Positions 1-12,204 of a stretch of 64,000 nt of DNA are shown in pieces (the first letter of the stretch is position 1; each line of letters opens with the position of its first letter). The DNA comes from Rhizomys pruinosus (Eukaryota; Chordata; Mammalia; Rodentia; Spalacidae). Position numbers and translations under genes: made by a program. The DNA lies in NCBI GenBank assembly GCA_009823505.1, contig VZQC01000392.1, forward strand, positions 3,434,246-3,498,245, written 5' to 3'. The notes under the pieces are model-generated. The model searched no databases and was not told the DNA's origin. It saw only the letters and a list, made by a program, of their open reading frames with translations.

Positions 1-229
1 ATCACCATTCTCACCATTTCTCTCCCCATCCCCCTCATTCCCATCCCCATCATCCCCATCCCCATCATCCCTATCCCCCTCATCATCATCTCCACCATCT
101 ATTTGATCACCATTCTCACCATTTCTCTCCCCATCCCCTCATCCCTACCACCATCATCTCCATCTCCATCCCATCCCCACCATCACTATCCCTACAGCCA
201 CCATCACTCAGACTCATTTATTGATTCTG
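1..229. repeat. Degenerate CCATC/CATCATC tandem repeat
   Basis: The tract is built of ATCACC, CCCATCCCC and CATCATC words. The first 33 bases recur almost unchanged at 106-138, so a higher-order unit of about 105 bp is present twice. It may continue to the left of the window. Confidence 0.8.
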
Positions 230-2730
230 TGTAACAGCAAGCTGGCCCAGTGCTGTAATTTAATACCTTGTACTGAGTGCTTAGAGCATGCTAACTGAGT
301 CACACACCCTTATCTCACTGAATTCCAATAACTGTTAAAGTTGTGAATCCATAAAATGGGCTTGGTATCAACTTTATGGGACTTTGGGGGTGCCAGGTAT
401 TCAAAACAGTTCTTGAAGACAAACATTTTACAAGTTGTAGTAGGACAGCTAGTACCTACATGGAAAGGATCTTGTTAGAGCCACACCTCCCACTCCACAC
501 TGAGATGAACTCAAGGAGATCAAAGATGTGCACAGAAAGTGGAAAAAAAGACAGTTTCTATGTAACCCTCAGGGTAGAAGATGCTGGTCTACACTCTTCA
601 GGAGAGGCCACATTTCATATCCACCTACAAGGCTTGGGTGCTTGTTCCCCTAAACCACCCACAGAACACGTGGACACACTTGAACATCTTTCTACCCTCA
701 GCCACTCCCACCCTTCCTGGGAAGCCTGAGATAGTCCGCAGCATTGTCAGAACTATAGCATTTTCACGCTGCTCGAGATGGGGAGAGAGCCCAGTGTCGT
801 CCTGGTGTCAGAAGGGTGGGAAAGCATAATGCACATGGCACTTGTAGGCAGCAGCACTGTCTGCTTGCACCCTGCCCTTCCCCAGCACCCGTCCTTTCCC
901 AGCACCTCACCCTGTGGTCTTGTTAATCTGCATTGATCACTCCCCCTATGGCTGCCCACATGGGGCCTCCATCAGAGGATGCAGCACAGCCCCAAGGTAG
1001 GGAGAGGCTGTGTCTCAGGTTCTCTCATGGCCCTTTACTTCACCGAGCGCCTACTCAGAACCATGTTTGTAGAATGACACCTCCCCCCCCCCCCCGCCCA
1101 GTTTCCTGCAGCAAGCAGCATGGAGTATAAACTGCATTGGTCAGCAGCACATTCTTCACAGTGGGCACTTTGCCATTCTTCACCAAGACTGAGCCTCGTA
1201 CCAGGAGCCTTGCACCATAGTACAGCAGTCTATCCCATGCTTCCTGCTTTTCCCTCACCCAGAGGTACCCCCTACCGAGTCAGAGGGCATCAAGAGTTGC
1301 AGTAGGGGGCCTGAGGCCCCTGAGTCTTCAGACTGAGCAAGGACCTGGATCACAGTGGGCTTTTATACAAGGATCACAGTCCAGTTCCCTCAGAACTGCT
1401 TGTCTAAAACTCTCCATTGAGAAGCCAGTCATGTGACCAGTAAACATACAGCAGCTTATCGTTCCAACCAGCTCTGAGCTGGCATGTCACAGGGAACAGT
1501 ACTCCCCCTGCTTGGTGGCTGGGCAGATACCCCCATGCTGCCCTTCCCAGCCCCCACCATCCACACAGGGGACATAAGTTCAACCACCCCGCACCCCAGG
1601 CTGCTGGTCACGCTCCAGTGGCCAACAGAGTGCAAGAGCTGACCTCCGGAGCTGCGTGCCCTCGCCCTGGCCAGCTGCTGCGCCGAACCCACTGGGTTTC
1701 CTGTTACAGGCCTCTGGGGACATTTCCAACACACGGGGGGGGGGGGTCAGTAGAGCTCAGGGTAGGATAGGTGAGGAAGCAGGGAGCACAGGCCTAGCTG
1801 AGTGACAAGTCAGGGAAGCGGCAGGGCCCTGGCCTGGGGTACCAGCTCTGCAATGTGAGGGTGACTGACACTCCAAGTGTCACTTCAGGGGACAGGGCAC
1901 ACGGGGTCACACAGTGAATGTGTGGCTGTGCAAACCCTGCAAAACCAGGGTGGCCTGGGACTCTGGGACTGCAGGAAAAGAGGTAGGCACAAAAAGTCAA
2001 TGTCATGGTGGAAGGTGTGCCACGCTGGGCCCTTCTGTCCACATCCACTCAGGAGCCATCCTCTGGTGCCTTGCAGATGCTAGAAGCAGGAAGTCCAGAA
2101 AACTGGCAAGGCCTTTTGAGCACACTTCCTGTATTTGGAACCAGTCGGCATCCAGACATAGCCCTGCCAGTACAGCTGAGGGTTATCTTTGACCCCAAAG
2201 CACACATGGGGATCCTGAGCCCCCCACAGGTAGGGGTGTCACAGAGCTCATAAACTGAGGCAGGTTTCTGTGAGGAAAGGAAGGTTCAACCTGGGCCTCC
2301 CCTCAGGCTTTCGTTGGAGACTACAGGATCGATCCTCCCCAAGGCCTAAGAGCTGGCAGGAGCTGTGCCATGCATTTTTAAGTGGCCATTAGTTGAGGAC
2401 ACCCTCTAAATGGGTTGTGTGGACCACAGAGGCTCCAGCAGGATGGCAGAAAGACCCTGCAGTGACCCCAGGGCACAGTTCTACATACCCTCTTGGCAGG
2501 ACTATGGTGTGCTGCCCAGAACAACTTGCCTATTTGTCCTGCTTCAACACAGCTTGTTTCCAGCTGGCGTCTCAGGCCAGGCCAACAGAAGAGGCATCTG
2601 CAGCACGTGTGGGGGCAGCTCAGACCTGGGATTGGGTAGTAAACCTGATCTCAAACAGTCCTCACTGGACTACTCCTACTGCCTACACACGTGTCATTTG
2701 TAGTTCTAAAAAGAACATGGATGGTCTGAG
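230..2730. other. Unique intergenic sequence, no gene recognised
   Basis: The tract holds short unconnected open frames, a C-run at 1083-1094 and a G-run near 1736-1746. I see no splice-consistent coding region, no RNA gene and no intact transposable element. Confidence 0.6.
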
Positions 2731-2860
2731 AAATGCTCAGTGGGAAAAGCACATGGCATGCTTGCATGAAGACCTGAGTTGGATCCCCAGAATCCATGTG
2801 AAAGGCCAAAAAAATGGCATGTAATCTCAGTGCTGGGGGGAGAGGAGTGGAGACAAGGAT
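2731..2860 (+). mobile_element. Decayed tRNA-headed SINE (ID/B4-like)
   Basis: The sequence follows the pattern of a tRNA-derived SINE head: CTCAGTGGGAAAAGCAC, then GACCTGAGTTGGATCCCCAG, then ATGTGAAAGG. It is well diverged and the family is uncertain. Confidence 0.5.
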
Positions 2861-2878
2861 GTCTAAGAATGACACCTT

Positions 2879-3128
2879 GGGCTGGAGAGATGGCCTAGCA
2901 GTTAAGAGCACCGACTGCTCTTGCAGAGGACCTGGGTTCGGTCCCCAGCACCCACGTGGTGGCTGAGAACCGTCTTTAACTCCAGTTCCAGGGGAATCCG
3001 ACACCCTCTTCTGACCTCCGCGGCATTGCATGAAATGGGTGCACAAACCTCATGCAGACAGTACATTCATATGCGTAAAAAATAAATAAAATTGAAAAAA
3101 TAAAATAAAATAAATTTTCTTTAAAAAA
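2879..3128 (+). mobile_element. B2 SINE with 10-bp target-site duplication
   Basis: A full B2: the tRNA-like head GCTGGAGAGATGGCC with A and B boxes, a body with CTCCAGTTCCAGGGG and CCTCTTCTGACCTCC, and an A-rich tail. It is flanked by AATGACACCT at 2868-2877 and 3129-3138. It lacks the internal duplication seen in other copies in this window. Confidence 0.92.
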
Positions 3129-3149
3129 AATGACACCTGAGGTTGATTG

Positions 3150-3244
3150 AGCTCTAGCATTCATGCGCACACACATGTACAAGTACACACATGCACACAA
3201 GCATGCACACATACACAGACACACAGGTACACAGACACACAGGT

Positions 3245-3278
<34 letters not shown>
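3150..3278. repeat. CA-rich microsatellite
   Basis: Degenerate ACACATG and ACACAGG repeats lead into a pure (CA)n run of about 28 bases at 3248-3277. Confidence 0.85.
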
Positions 3279-3281
<3 letters not shown>

Positions 3282-3844
3282 TGGAACGGCCTGTGACTGA
3301 CTCTTAGGGTCTCCAGGTTCTTCACAACTGAACTTGGTCCTGGTGACCAAATTTTTCTAATTTCTGTGACAAGGCTCCCAAGCAGTCGTGGCTCAAGCAG
3401 GGAACTGCCAATATATGCAGGGGAGGATCTCTAGAGACTGCATCAGGACCACCTGGATCAGCTGCATGGGAGCTTCAGAAACAGGCAGATTGGGATCCCG
3501 ACCCCAGGCCCGAGCCACAACCAGCACAGCATGCAGCTGGCCCTAAAGTTCCTTCTTGAAGAGACAGTTGCTGTCCCACAGTCCAGCTCAGGGGTGGCTC
3601 CAAAAGTCAGTGTTGGGGGGAAATCCTCAAAGGCACACCTGAACAGAGCACTTCAACATTCACATTGGACGAGGAGACAGCTTGGACAGTGGCAACGGCC
3701 TGGCTTGCTGGTCGGGGAGGTAAGATGCCACAGAGAACCACCAGGGGGCAGGAGTCTCGCCCAGCAGAGCCTGGCCATCTGCCCCATTGGGAGGGGCGGA
3801 GGCTGGGAGGAGTGCACCCTCTGTCAGAGCTGCAACACTGGCCT

Positions 3845-4411
3845 CCTTGGGTCTTACCTGTTTTGCTTTCTGTTGCTATGGTAAAATACTCTGATGAAAG
3901 GAAATTTGAGTAGGGTAGGGTTCATTTGTCATATACTTTTGGGTCACCATCCACCATTGAAGGAAATCAAGGCACAAACTGAGCAGAAACCACAGATGAC
4001 GCTGCTTACTGGCTAGTGCTCAGCTTGCTTTCTCTCATTCTTTTTAAAAGATATTTTATTTTTTTAAATTATGTGTATGTGTGTGCCTGTGTGTGGGTAT
4101 GTGCATATGTAAGTGTAAGTGCCCATGGAGACCAGAGTTGTCAGAGCCACTGGAGAAGGAGGTCCAGGCATTTGGTAACCTGTCTGACACAAGTGCTATG
4201 AACCAAGCTTGGGTTCTCTGCAAGCTCAGTACATACTCTTAACCACTGAGCCATCTCTCCGGGTCCCCAGCTAGCCCAGGTTCACCTGCCTAGGGATGGT
4301 GCCACCCACAGTGGACTGGGCCCTCCCACATTAATCATCAGTCAAGACAATCTCTCTCAGACATGGCCACTCACTTCTTCAATTGAGGTTTCCCCTGCCC
4401 AGATGACTTTG
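3845..4411 (-). mobile_element. hAT-like rodent repeat (URR1-type), interrupted by a SINE
   Basis: Left part 3845-4020 (TTCTGTTGCTATGGTAAAA onward) and right part about 4262-4411 (CCACCCACAGTGGACTGGGC, then CAATTGAGGTTTCCCC) match the reverse of a common rodent repeat that I associate with URR1 (hAT-Charlie). A B3/B2-type SINE in minus orientation (about 4050-4260) splits it. The family name comes from memory. Confidence 0.6.
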
Positions 4412-4426
4412 AAAATTTTAAAAATA

Positions 4427-4571
4427 TTTCTTTTTGAGACAGGGTCTCCCTGTAGCTCCAGCTGTCCTGGAACTCACTATATAGACCAGGCTGGCCTTGA
4501 ACTCACAAAGATCCACCTGCCTCTGCCTCTCAAGTGCTAGGATTAAAGGCGTGCACCAACCACACACAGCT
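4427..4571 (-). mobile_element. B1 SINE
   Basis: The reverse-oriented B1 pattern is clear: GAGACAGGGTCTCC, TAGACCAGGCTGGCCTTGAA, then GATTAAAGGCGTGCACC. Confidence 0.92.
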
Positions 4572-4572
4572 T

Positions 4573-4768
4573 AAAAATATTTTATTATTTTTATTTTAGT
4601 GTATGAGTGCACACATGTCATGGAATGCCTATGGAAGTCAGAAGAAGGTGTCAGATCCCTGGAACTGGAGTTACAGACAGTTTAGCCACCACGTCGGTGC
4701 TGGGAATCAAAACCGGGTCCTCTGCAAGAGCAGCCAGTGCTCTTAACTGTGAGCCATCTCTCCAGTTC
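4573..4768 (-). mobile_element. B2/B3 SINE
   Basis: Reverse-oriented: a TTTTATT-rich tail, GGAACTGGAGTTACAGACAG, then CTTAACTGTGAGCCATCTCT, which is the tRNA-like head reversed. It abuts the B1 to its left. Confidence 0.85.
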
Positions 4769-5002
4769 TGGCTATGTCACATTGACAATAAAACTGAACA
4801 AGACAAAGACAAATGCAGAGCTCCAATGGACATGGGCTTCTCCCCAAGAACCTCAGTCTGCCACTGGGGCTGGACTTATCCCATGAGAGTCCTGGACACC
4901 AGCACGGCAGTGACCAGTGTGGACACCACCTCCAGCTCCAGGCCTGCTTCCTTGCCCAAACTACCTCTGCCAGCATAACCACTAAGAAAATCCCATTACT
5001 TT

Positions 5003-5192
5003 ACTTTAATTAATTAATTATTTATTTATTTACTTATTTATTTATCTGGGGGGGGCATGCCACAGTATATGTATGCATTTCAGAGACAGGTGGTTCTTCC
5101 TTTTCACCTGCTAAGTCCCAGGGACTGAACTCAGGTCATCGGGCTTGGCAGAAGGCACTTTTTTTACTTGCTGAGCCATCCCACCAGCCCCA
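5003..5192 (-). mobile_element. B4/RSINE-like SINE
   Basis: It begins with a (TTTA)n tail and ends with CTTGCTGAGCCATCCCACCA, the reverse of a SINE head. The middle is diverged, with a 7-G run near 5048. Confidence 0.7.
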
Positions 5193-5254
5193 GTGTCACT
5201 GTTTAAGGTGCTGGGCTTCTCAGCACCGGGTCCCTTGGTTTATAGCTTAACATG

Positions 5255-5475
5255 GAGGGGCTGGAGAGATGGCTCAGCGGTTAAGAGCACCAACTTCTCT
5301 GGCGGAGGACCAGGGTTAGATTCCCAGCACCCACATGATAGCTAAGAACCATCTTTAACTCCAGTTCCAGGGGAATCTAACACCCTCTTCTGACCTCTGC
5401 GGCATTGCACGACACAGGTCCACAAACCTACATGCAGACAGTAAATTCATACACATAAAAAATAAATAAATAGAA
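5255..5475 (+). mobile_element. B2 SINE
   Basis: Complete B2 with head GGGCTGGAGAGATGGCTCAG, body and AATAAATAAATA tail. It has a single copy of the CTCCAGTTCCAGGGG block. Confidence 0.92.
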
Positions 5476-5837
5476 TGGCCTGTATATGGAAGAAGAGTCA
5501 TAACCGCAGAAAGCACTGGCTGACCACCAGCTCTCACATCAGCTCAAGTATCTGGTTCAGATGAGGCCAGCCCAGAGCCCAAGAAGCTGAGTCCAGGGTA
5601 TGCAGGTGTGTGCTTAGCCACCAGCTGAGTGTCACGTCCCAGCCACAAGAAGACTCAGGAACCAGTTTCTTTGCCCATCAGCCCTAGAAACCCACTTGCA
5701 AAACCTGTGTTTTTCATTCCTAGAAAAAAAAATCAGACAGCAATTGAGGATGGAGTATCAAATGAGAAATGAAATACTTTCTTTGGATTTCTTCCGACAG
5801 GTTATGATTATTCACACAGACAAATTCTCATTGTACA

Positions 5838-6378
5838 GCTGGCCATGGTGGTGCATCCCTTTAATCCTAGCACTTGGGAGGCAGAGGCAGGTGGATCTTG
5901 CGAGTTCAAGGCCAGCTTGGTCTACATTAAAGGAGTGCACCACTATGCCCAGTTACAGGCCTGCTTTAAAGAACAAGGACCTAGATTCCCAGAACCTACA
6001 TTTAAAAAAATGCTGGGCACTGAGGAGGCAGGCAGATCCCTGGGACTTGCTGGCTAGCCAGTCTAGCCTCTGTGGCAAATCCAGGCCAGTGACAGACTCA
6101 TGAAATAAGGTGGAGGGGCTGGAGAAATGGCTCAGTGCTTAAAAGCACTGGCTGCTCTTGCAGACCCATGCTAAATTAAAAACAAACGTCCCCCCAAACA
6201 ACAACAACAACAACAACAAAACCCAAGTGTGGTAGCGCTCGCCTTTAATCCCAGCACTTTGGAGGCAGAGGCAGGCAGATCTCTGCGAGTTCAAGGCCAG
6301 CCTGGTCTACAAAGTGAGTTCCAGGACAGCTGGGACTACAGGGAGACCCTGTCTCAAAAAGACCCCCCAAAAATATAA
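5838..6378 (+). mobile_element. B1 / ID-head / B1 SINE cluster
   Basis: 5838-5935 is a truncated B1 (GGTGGTGCATCCCTTTAATC onward). 6112-6172 is a short ID or B2 head fragment (GGGGCTGGAGAAATGGCTCA). 6190-6222 is an A/CAA-rich tail. 6226-6378 is a full B1 ending CTGTCTCAAAAAGACC. Confidence 0.82.
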
Positions 6379-6384
6379 ATAAAA

Positions 6385-6690
6385 AAAGAATAGAGGCTCA
6401 GCAGGTAAAAGTGATGCTAAGTAAGCCCGAGTTGGAGCCCCATCCCCAGAACCATGAGCAGTCAGACATAGTGGCTGAATCTGTAATTCTGGCATTCTAG
6501 AAGCTCACAGGCCAGCAGCTAGCCTGCAGAACAGCAGAAACCAGGAGAGACTCTGACTCAACAAAGTAGAAGAAGAGATGAGTCTAAAAGCTGTTCTCTG
6601 ACCTCCACACCCCTGTGGGGGCACACATGTACCCCCCGACCAAATACACATACCCACACACCCACACACAGTAATATAAACCAAAACATA
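6385..6690 (+). mobile_element. B4-type composite SINE
   Basis: An ID-like head (GAGGCTCAGCAGGTAAAAG) joins a diverged B1-like middle, then TTCTCTGACCTCCACAC and a CA-rich end. This arrangement is typical of B4 elements. Confidence 0.65.
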
Positions 6691-7409
6691 TTTTAAAAAC
6701 AAATGGAAGAACAAAGTCAATTCTATTAAAATGAAAATGAATTCTTCATAAGCACACAATAGACCCCAAATTAGTGTATACAAGTTACAGAGTACACACA
6801 AGCCAGTCGGAGAAGGAACAAGGGGGAGGGGAAGTTCTGGAGGGTTCAGAAGTGAAGCAAGCCCACCGCTTGGCCTGGACACTGACCAAGGAAGGGCAAG
6901 CCAACACCAATAAGGGCCCCCTCTGTGCCACTGAAGTGGTCCTGAGCCATGCCAATTTCACCATCAGACTGTGTGCCATTTATTGCAATGGTGAGTTTTT
7001 CAAAAGAGAAAGTTCATCTGAAGACAGCCAAGCAGAAGATGGGAATAGGGGGTTGACAGGGTAGAAGGAAGCTGGTGGTCCATGGGTGGGGACAGGGGGT
7101 CAGCAAGGAATGCACTGCTGGGGGAATGCTTGAGTGTTCCAGGTATGTGATTGGTCCTCATGGTTCTCCATGGGGCACATGCACAAAATGTGGCCCTGTC
7201 AATGTGACCCAAGGGGCATGAAAAGATCTTTGACAATGCAGTCTCCCATCTGACAGCTGCTGGGTTCAAGTGAAGGGCTGTGCTTTCAACGACTGCTGAA
7301 AAGCAGCCCTGGCAAAGGCTCACCATGACCCCCACATAGAAGTGTCACTTACAGCAGAGCAGGTGGCCGAGGGACAGCACAACTTCCAGACAGCCAACAT
7401 TGGTGCTTT

Positions 7410-7806
7410 CTTAAGGTTATTTTTTTACATTTATTTATGGGATGTTTATGTGGGCACATATGTGACATGGCATGTGTGGAAGTCAGAGGACAACTGTGTG
7501 AGTCTTTTCTCACATTCCACCATGTGGGTCTCGGGGCTCAAACTCAGGTTGTCAGGCTTGGCAGCAAACACTTTTACCTGCTGAGCCATCTCACCTGCCC
7601 CAAAGTTGGTGATTTCTTTTACACATGCATACATGTATTAAAGGCACCCATGTCATGCAATGCCCATGGAGGTCAGAAGAGGGCATTGGATCCCCTGGAA
7701 CTGGAGTTACAGATGGTTGTTAGCTTCCCTGTGGGTGCTGGGAACTGAACGCGGGTCTTCTGCAACAGCAGCCAGTGTTCTTAACCGCTAAGCTGTCTCT
7801 TCAGCC
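7410..7806 (-). mobile_element. B4/RSINE and B2/B3 SINE pair
   Basis: 7410-7601 reads as a reversed RSINE/B4 (GAAGTCAGAGGACAACTGTG, then CTGCTGAGCCATCTCACCTG). 7606-7806 reads as a reversed B3/B2 (GGAACTGGAGTTACAGATGG, then CTTAACCGCTAAGCTGTCTC). Confidence 0.8.
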
Positions 7807-7879
7807 CTCAAAGTTGGTGATTTATTTATTTTTTTTAGTTGGTAATTTCTAACGCCAATGAAAGGCACTTGCCATGAAA

Positions 7880-8188
7880 GATTGGGCTGGAGGGTTCACC
7901 ACATGTCCCTTCAGCTTCAAGCTGGGTAATCCATCAATTAGTAGTTGATATAAAAGCACCCAGCTCACCGTGGGCAGTGCCATCACTGGGGTTGGTGAGC
8001 CTGGGATGTATAAGAAAGCATGTTGGGAGTGAACTAGAGGAAGCAAGCCTTATGTCAAGGTTCCTGCTTCAGCTCCTGCTTGAGTCTCTGCCTTGGCTTC
8101 CTTCGATGGTGTAAGCCAAATACCTCCCCCCCCAAAGTTGGTTTTGATCAGTATTTTTCCACAGCAATAGTAGCCAATCTAGAACATC
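7880..8188 (+). mobile_element. hAT-like rodent repeat (URR1-type)
   Basis: Shared words with the copy at 15815 include GTATAAGAAAGCA, TTCAGCTCCTGCTTG and a terminal CACAGCAATAGTAGCC. The assignment to URR1 is from memory. Confidence 0.55.
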
Positions 8189-8406
8189 AGTACATAGTCC
8201 CGTTTGTATAGGGCAGAGGGCACATCCAGCAGCCTGGACTAGCACAGTGAGTCCTGGCCAGGTGGCTCTGATCATTGTATTACAGCCACTACTAGAATCT
8301 ATTAGGAGGAAGTTACCCATTTTAAAGTCTGCAGAAATCACATTTCAGAAGCCTTTCTGACTCTGAATAGATGACTCAGGAGATGCTGAGAAGCCTTAAG
8401 TATAGG

Positions 8407-8407
8407 T

Positions 8408-8454
<47 letters not shown>
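8407..8454. repeat. (GT)n microsatellite
   Basis: An almost perfect GT run of about 48 bases. Confidence 0.97.
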
Positions 8455-8497
8455 CCTGCTTTGGCCTAGGGGCCACCTTGGGCAGAGGAAAACTTTT

Positions 8498-8650
8498 TTT
8501 TTTTTAGTCTTTTTGAGACAGGGGCTCTCTGTAGCCCCAGCTGGGCTGGAACTTGCTATGTAGACCAGGCTGGCCTTGAATTCACAGAGATCTGCCTGTC
8601 TCTGCCTCCCAATTGCTGGGTTTAAAGGTGTGTGCCACTGTGCCCGGCTG
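8498..8650 (-). mobile_element. B1 SINE
   Basis: A poly-T tail is followed by the reversed B1 body, ending in GTGCCACTGTGCCCGGCT. Confidence 0.9.
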
Positions 8651-9187
8651 AAAACTCTTTTCTAACAGTAGAGCCAGGGCTGAATAACCTCATGGCTGCT
8701 TTGGCAATATCCCTGGATAACTGGGCTTCCTCCTGGGTCCTCTGTCTGGAAGAACATATCTCAAAGGATCTGTTCTCTCTACAGAACTGCTGCTGCTGTG
8801 TTGGGTCCTTAGAGTGCAAGGAGCTGAGCTACTGCTCTTAGGGCACAAGAACAGGGCAGTTTCCAATGCCTGTTTCTTAACTGGGTTGTTCTTATGGGAC
8901 AAACCAGGCTCTCCTGTTTGGGGTGTGTGTGTTCATGTGCTGGATGTGTGTGGATGGGTGCAAGTACACAGATGCATTGGTGTGTGCCTGTGGGTGTGTA
9001 TGGAGCTTTCCTCCCAGCAGAGACCAGGCTGGTGTTGCTGCCTCAATGCCTCCATGGAAGGAGGTGGCCCCACCTGTCTGTCCTCTGGGCTATTCTAAAG
9101 AGAAGGGCATCACAACTCTTTTGGTGACATTTATTTTTGAAAGACAGACAACCGAGAACTAGAACATCTTGTGGTTCTAGCATAAGG

Positions 9188-9386
9188 CTTTTTTTTTTTT
9201 TTTTTGGTCTCTTCTTGGTTGTTTGTTTTGCTTAGATTGGCTGTGGACTCCTGACCCCTTGTTTCGGCCCTCCTGAGTGCTCGGCGACTGTGTGTACCAC
9301 TAAGGCTGGTTTACGTGGTGCTGAGCTTGGAAGCCAGGGCCATGTGCCAGCCAAGCACTCTGCCAACCAAGCTCCAGCCCCAGCTG
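9188..9386 (-). mobile_element. B4-like SINE
   Basis: A poly-T tract is followed by a B1-like segment and then CCAAGCACTCTGCCAACCAA, the reversed ID-like head of B4. It is diverged. Confidence 0.7.
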
Positions 9387-12204
9387 CTCTGTCTTCTAAT
9401 GAAGAAAAAGGGGCTTTTGTTAGGATGAAGGTTTTACAAAAGTAGTTCAGGACGGAGTCACACCCATTTTGAGAACCACGGGCCCTCCGGCTGGGAGGTG
9501 GTGTGGATCCATCACCATGTCCATAGGACGGCCAGGTTCCCTACTCTGCTGCCCAGAATGAAGACCTGCCAGATGAAGGTGTCAGGAAGGAGTCAGGGGT
9601 GGAGAGGGGGCCCAGGGACAGGAAGTCTATGTGGACCAGAAAGAATGAAGAAAAGAAGGCAGAGTCACTTTCTTGTATATTGTGGACATTTTATCCCTTG
9701 TTCAAAACAGTGTTTGTAATAAACAAGTATCATGCCTGCGCATTTTCCCTAGAAAGTACCACCAAGTAGGATCGCCATGCTGCCTAAGTGGCCTTCCCAC
9801 ATGCCGTGGACAGAGAGCTTTGCATAGCAGTCAGCACAGCCAGGCCCTGGACACAGGCCTGGAAAGCCTAAGTTAGCTCCCTACCTGGACATCTTCTGTA
9901 GAGCCCAGATGCTTGCTTCATTCTTACCACAGAGCATGTGAGTAGCAAAACTTGTAAAAATGAAGTGTACAAAAGGAAACATCCATATGATACAGTTGCA
10001 CCCTGTAGTCAAGAAATCCCTTTGAGACTGGCGACAGTCAGGTATGGCAATTTTTCAGTAACAGAAAAAGAAGCCCTGATGTCTGCCCGCCCTTGCAGCA
10101 CTCACTCAGAGTTCGAGGTTTGTGTGGCTTGCAGAAAGAGCTGTTCCTGTGCAGTTACAGGACTTGCTGGTGCTCTGTACGGAAGCTGGGGAGGTGCCCT
10201 ACCTTGGGGCAAATCCCCTTTGATTGTCACAACTACCATTCTAACAATAAACAAAGTGGAGCAAACGCAGCTCTTCACTGAATCAAGTAACTCCAGTTTA
10301 ATTGAATACAACTCTCAGGGCCTCGCTCAGCCACTTCTGTCCAACACTTTTGCAACAAAAAGTTAAGAAACCAAAAACATTGAGAAAAGAAAAACTCTAG
10401 GTGACCTGTCAGTACAAAGTTTACAGTTTCATAAGTCTGTCATCTGGTGACCAGACAATGTCACCTCTCCAGTGATTCCTCAAAGTGCTCTTTCTGGGTT
10501 ATTTCCAGAGTGGCTTATAAGGATGCCACTATTCCCCTGAATTAACAATTTTAGATACTTGTAATAAACTGTAAGTCGTGCGTCCACCTTGTGAATCAAG
10601 CAGATCACTGTGTGACATTTTACCCAAAGCCTAACCTTGTATTTCCAAATCCTGGCCCCTGTATGCAGGGCTAAGTGTCAGCACCCACCTGACAGCCCCA
10701 CAGCAGGACTCTGGGACAGGCCTGAGGCAGGTCAGGAGTGCCCCTAACCCAGGGCCAGGTGCCTTTGGTTTGGGGCTGGCCTATAGGCCAGGGACGTGGA
10801 TTTCCAGAAAGAAGGCAGCAGGCATCTCGGGTGTGGTGCTCTAGCCCCGAGCCTCGTGACTACAGAGGGCTAGAAGCCATGGGAACACCACGAGTGAGAA
10901 GCATGGCATGCAGCTAGCTGGCAGATGGGTTCATATGTGGGATGAACAATTGAGCTAATGCTCTGCAAGGCTGGAAAGGCTGTATTTGGCTTGTCCTATA
11001 AGGTCTCAGGCAGAGACAGGGCAACATGCAGGAAGAGCCACACACTCTTTATCCCAGAATCTGACACAAATTGGTAGTCATACTAGACATGGATGGCCTA
11101 GTGGCGTCTCTTAAATTGTACATGAGTAACTCACAGCTGGATCCAACCCTGATTTTTCTTCAGATCAGATTCAGATGAATGCTGGGCAACATCTCGACTA
11201 GATCAGTGTTAGGAAAGAGCCTCAGGCCATGGCACACAGAAGAGCAGGGAGGGACAGTCCAGGCTTCGAGGACACCCGCGTCATTTGTCATAATGAAGTG
11301 CTGTCTGTATAGCTTTGTCGTGTAGTGGCTTGTACAGCTAGAGCTCATCGCTTCAATTAGACCCTGCTTCTTGTGAACATGGCTTAGAGGGTCTCGAGTG
11401 GGCCTTCGGATGTCCATCGCCAAGCACCTGCCATCAGCAGGTGGCTTCTTTCTCTGGGTTAAAGTTCTTGTCAATGGGTGGATCCCGTCAAGGCCTCAGT
11501 TTGGAGAAAAGGAGGCTATTGTGTCTGATCTCTGAACTGCCCTCTCTGCCCATTCTTCCTAGCCTCTGTGCCAGCCTCCTGTGGGACAGTCACTGATCAC
11601 AGTGCTGACTCAAAGTCCCCAGAGTGAACAGCGGCACCCCTAGATGCTCTGTGCAGTACCATGAAATCCACAGGCAGCCAGGAGAAGGGCAGCCCCAGGC
11701 CTAGTTTAGCACAGCTTCAGAGATGCTAGCATGAGGTATGTGGGTGTGGCCAGGGACAGGGCAGGACAGTGGAGGGAGGTCCCAGGGAGAGGGCCAGAGC
11801 TCCATGTACTTGACTATTGAGCCTGAGTGCTAAGGAGGTCATGTCTCAGGGTGACCTGGGCCTATGGGGCCCCTTCTGCTGAGGAATTCTGGCATGGCCA
11901 GCCCAGCCCTGTTCTCAGCCTGAGGCCAGCAGCCACTCCAGACCCAGAATGCCCCCGGTCCCTGAGCCCCCAGGCTAACACAGGGTGCCTGGTGGCTAGG
12001 AAGCTGCTTCAGCCTCAGTCTGGAATGACAGCCAGGCCTTCCGTCAATAGTAGGGTGTGAAGGAAAAGGAGAAAGTGTTTTTCTGAGATTTATTAATTTG
12101 CTTGAAAAATCAAAGGGGTTCTCTGCTCCCTTTCCTTCTGAAGCAGATGAAAAGCAAAGTCTGACCCCTCAAAAAACCAAACCAAAACAAAACAAAAAAC
12201 CAAA
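9387..12204. other. Repeat-poor flank downstream of Agpat3
   Basis: The tract is about 2.8 kb without recognisable SINEs, in contrast to its surroundings. It may be distal 3' UTR or simply intergenic. The open frames in it (for example 9938-10366 plus strand) show no recognisable protein features. Confidence 0.5.
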
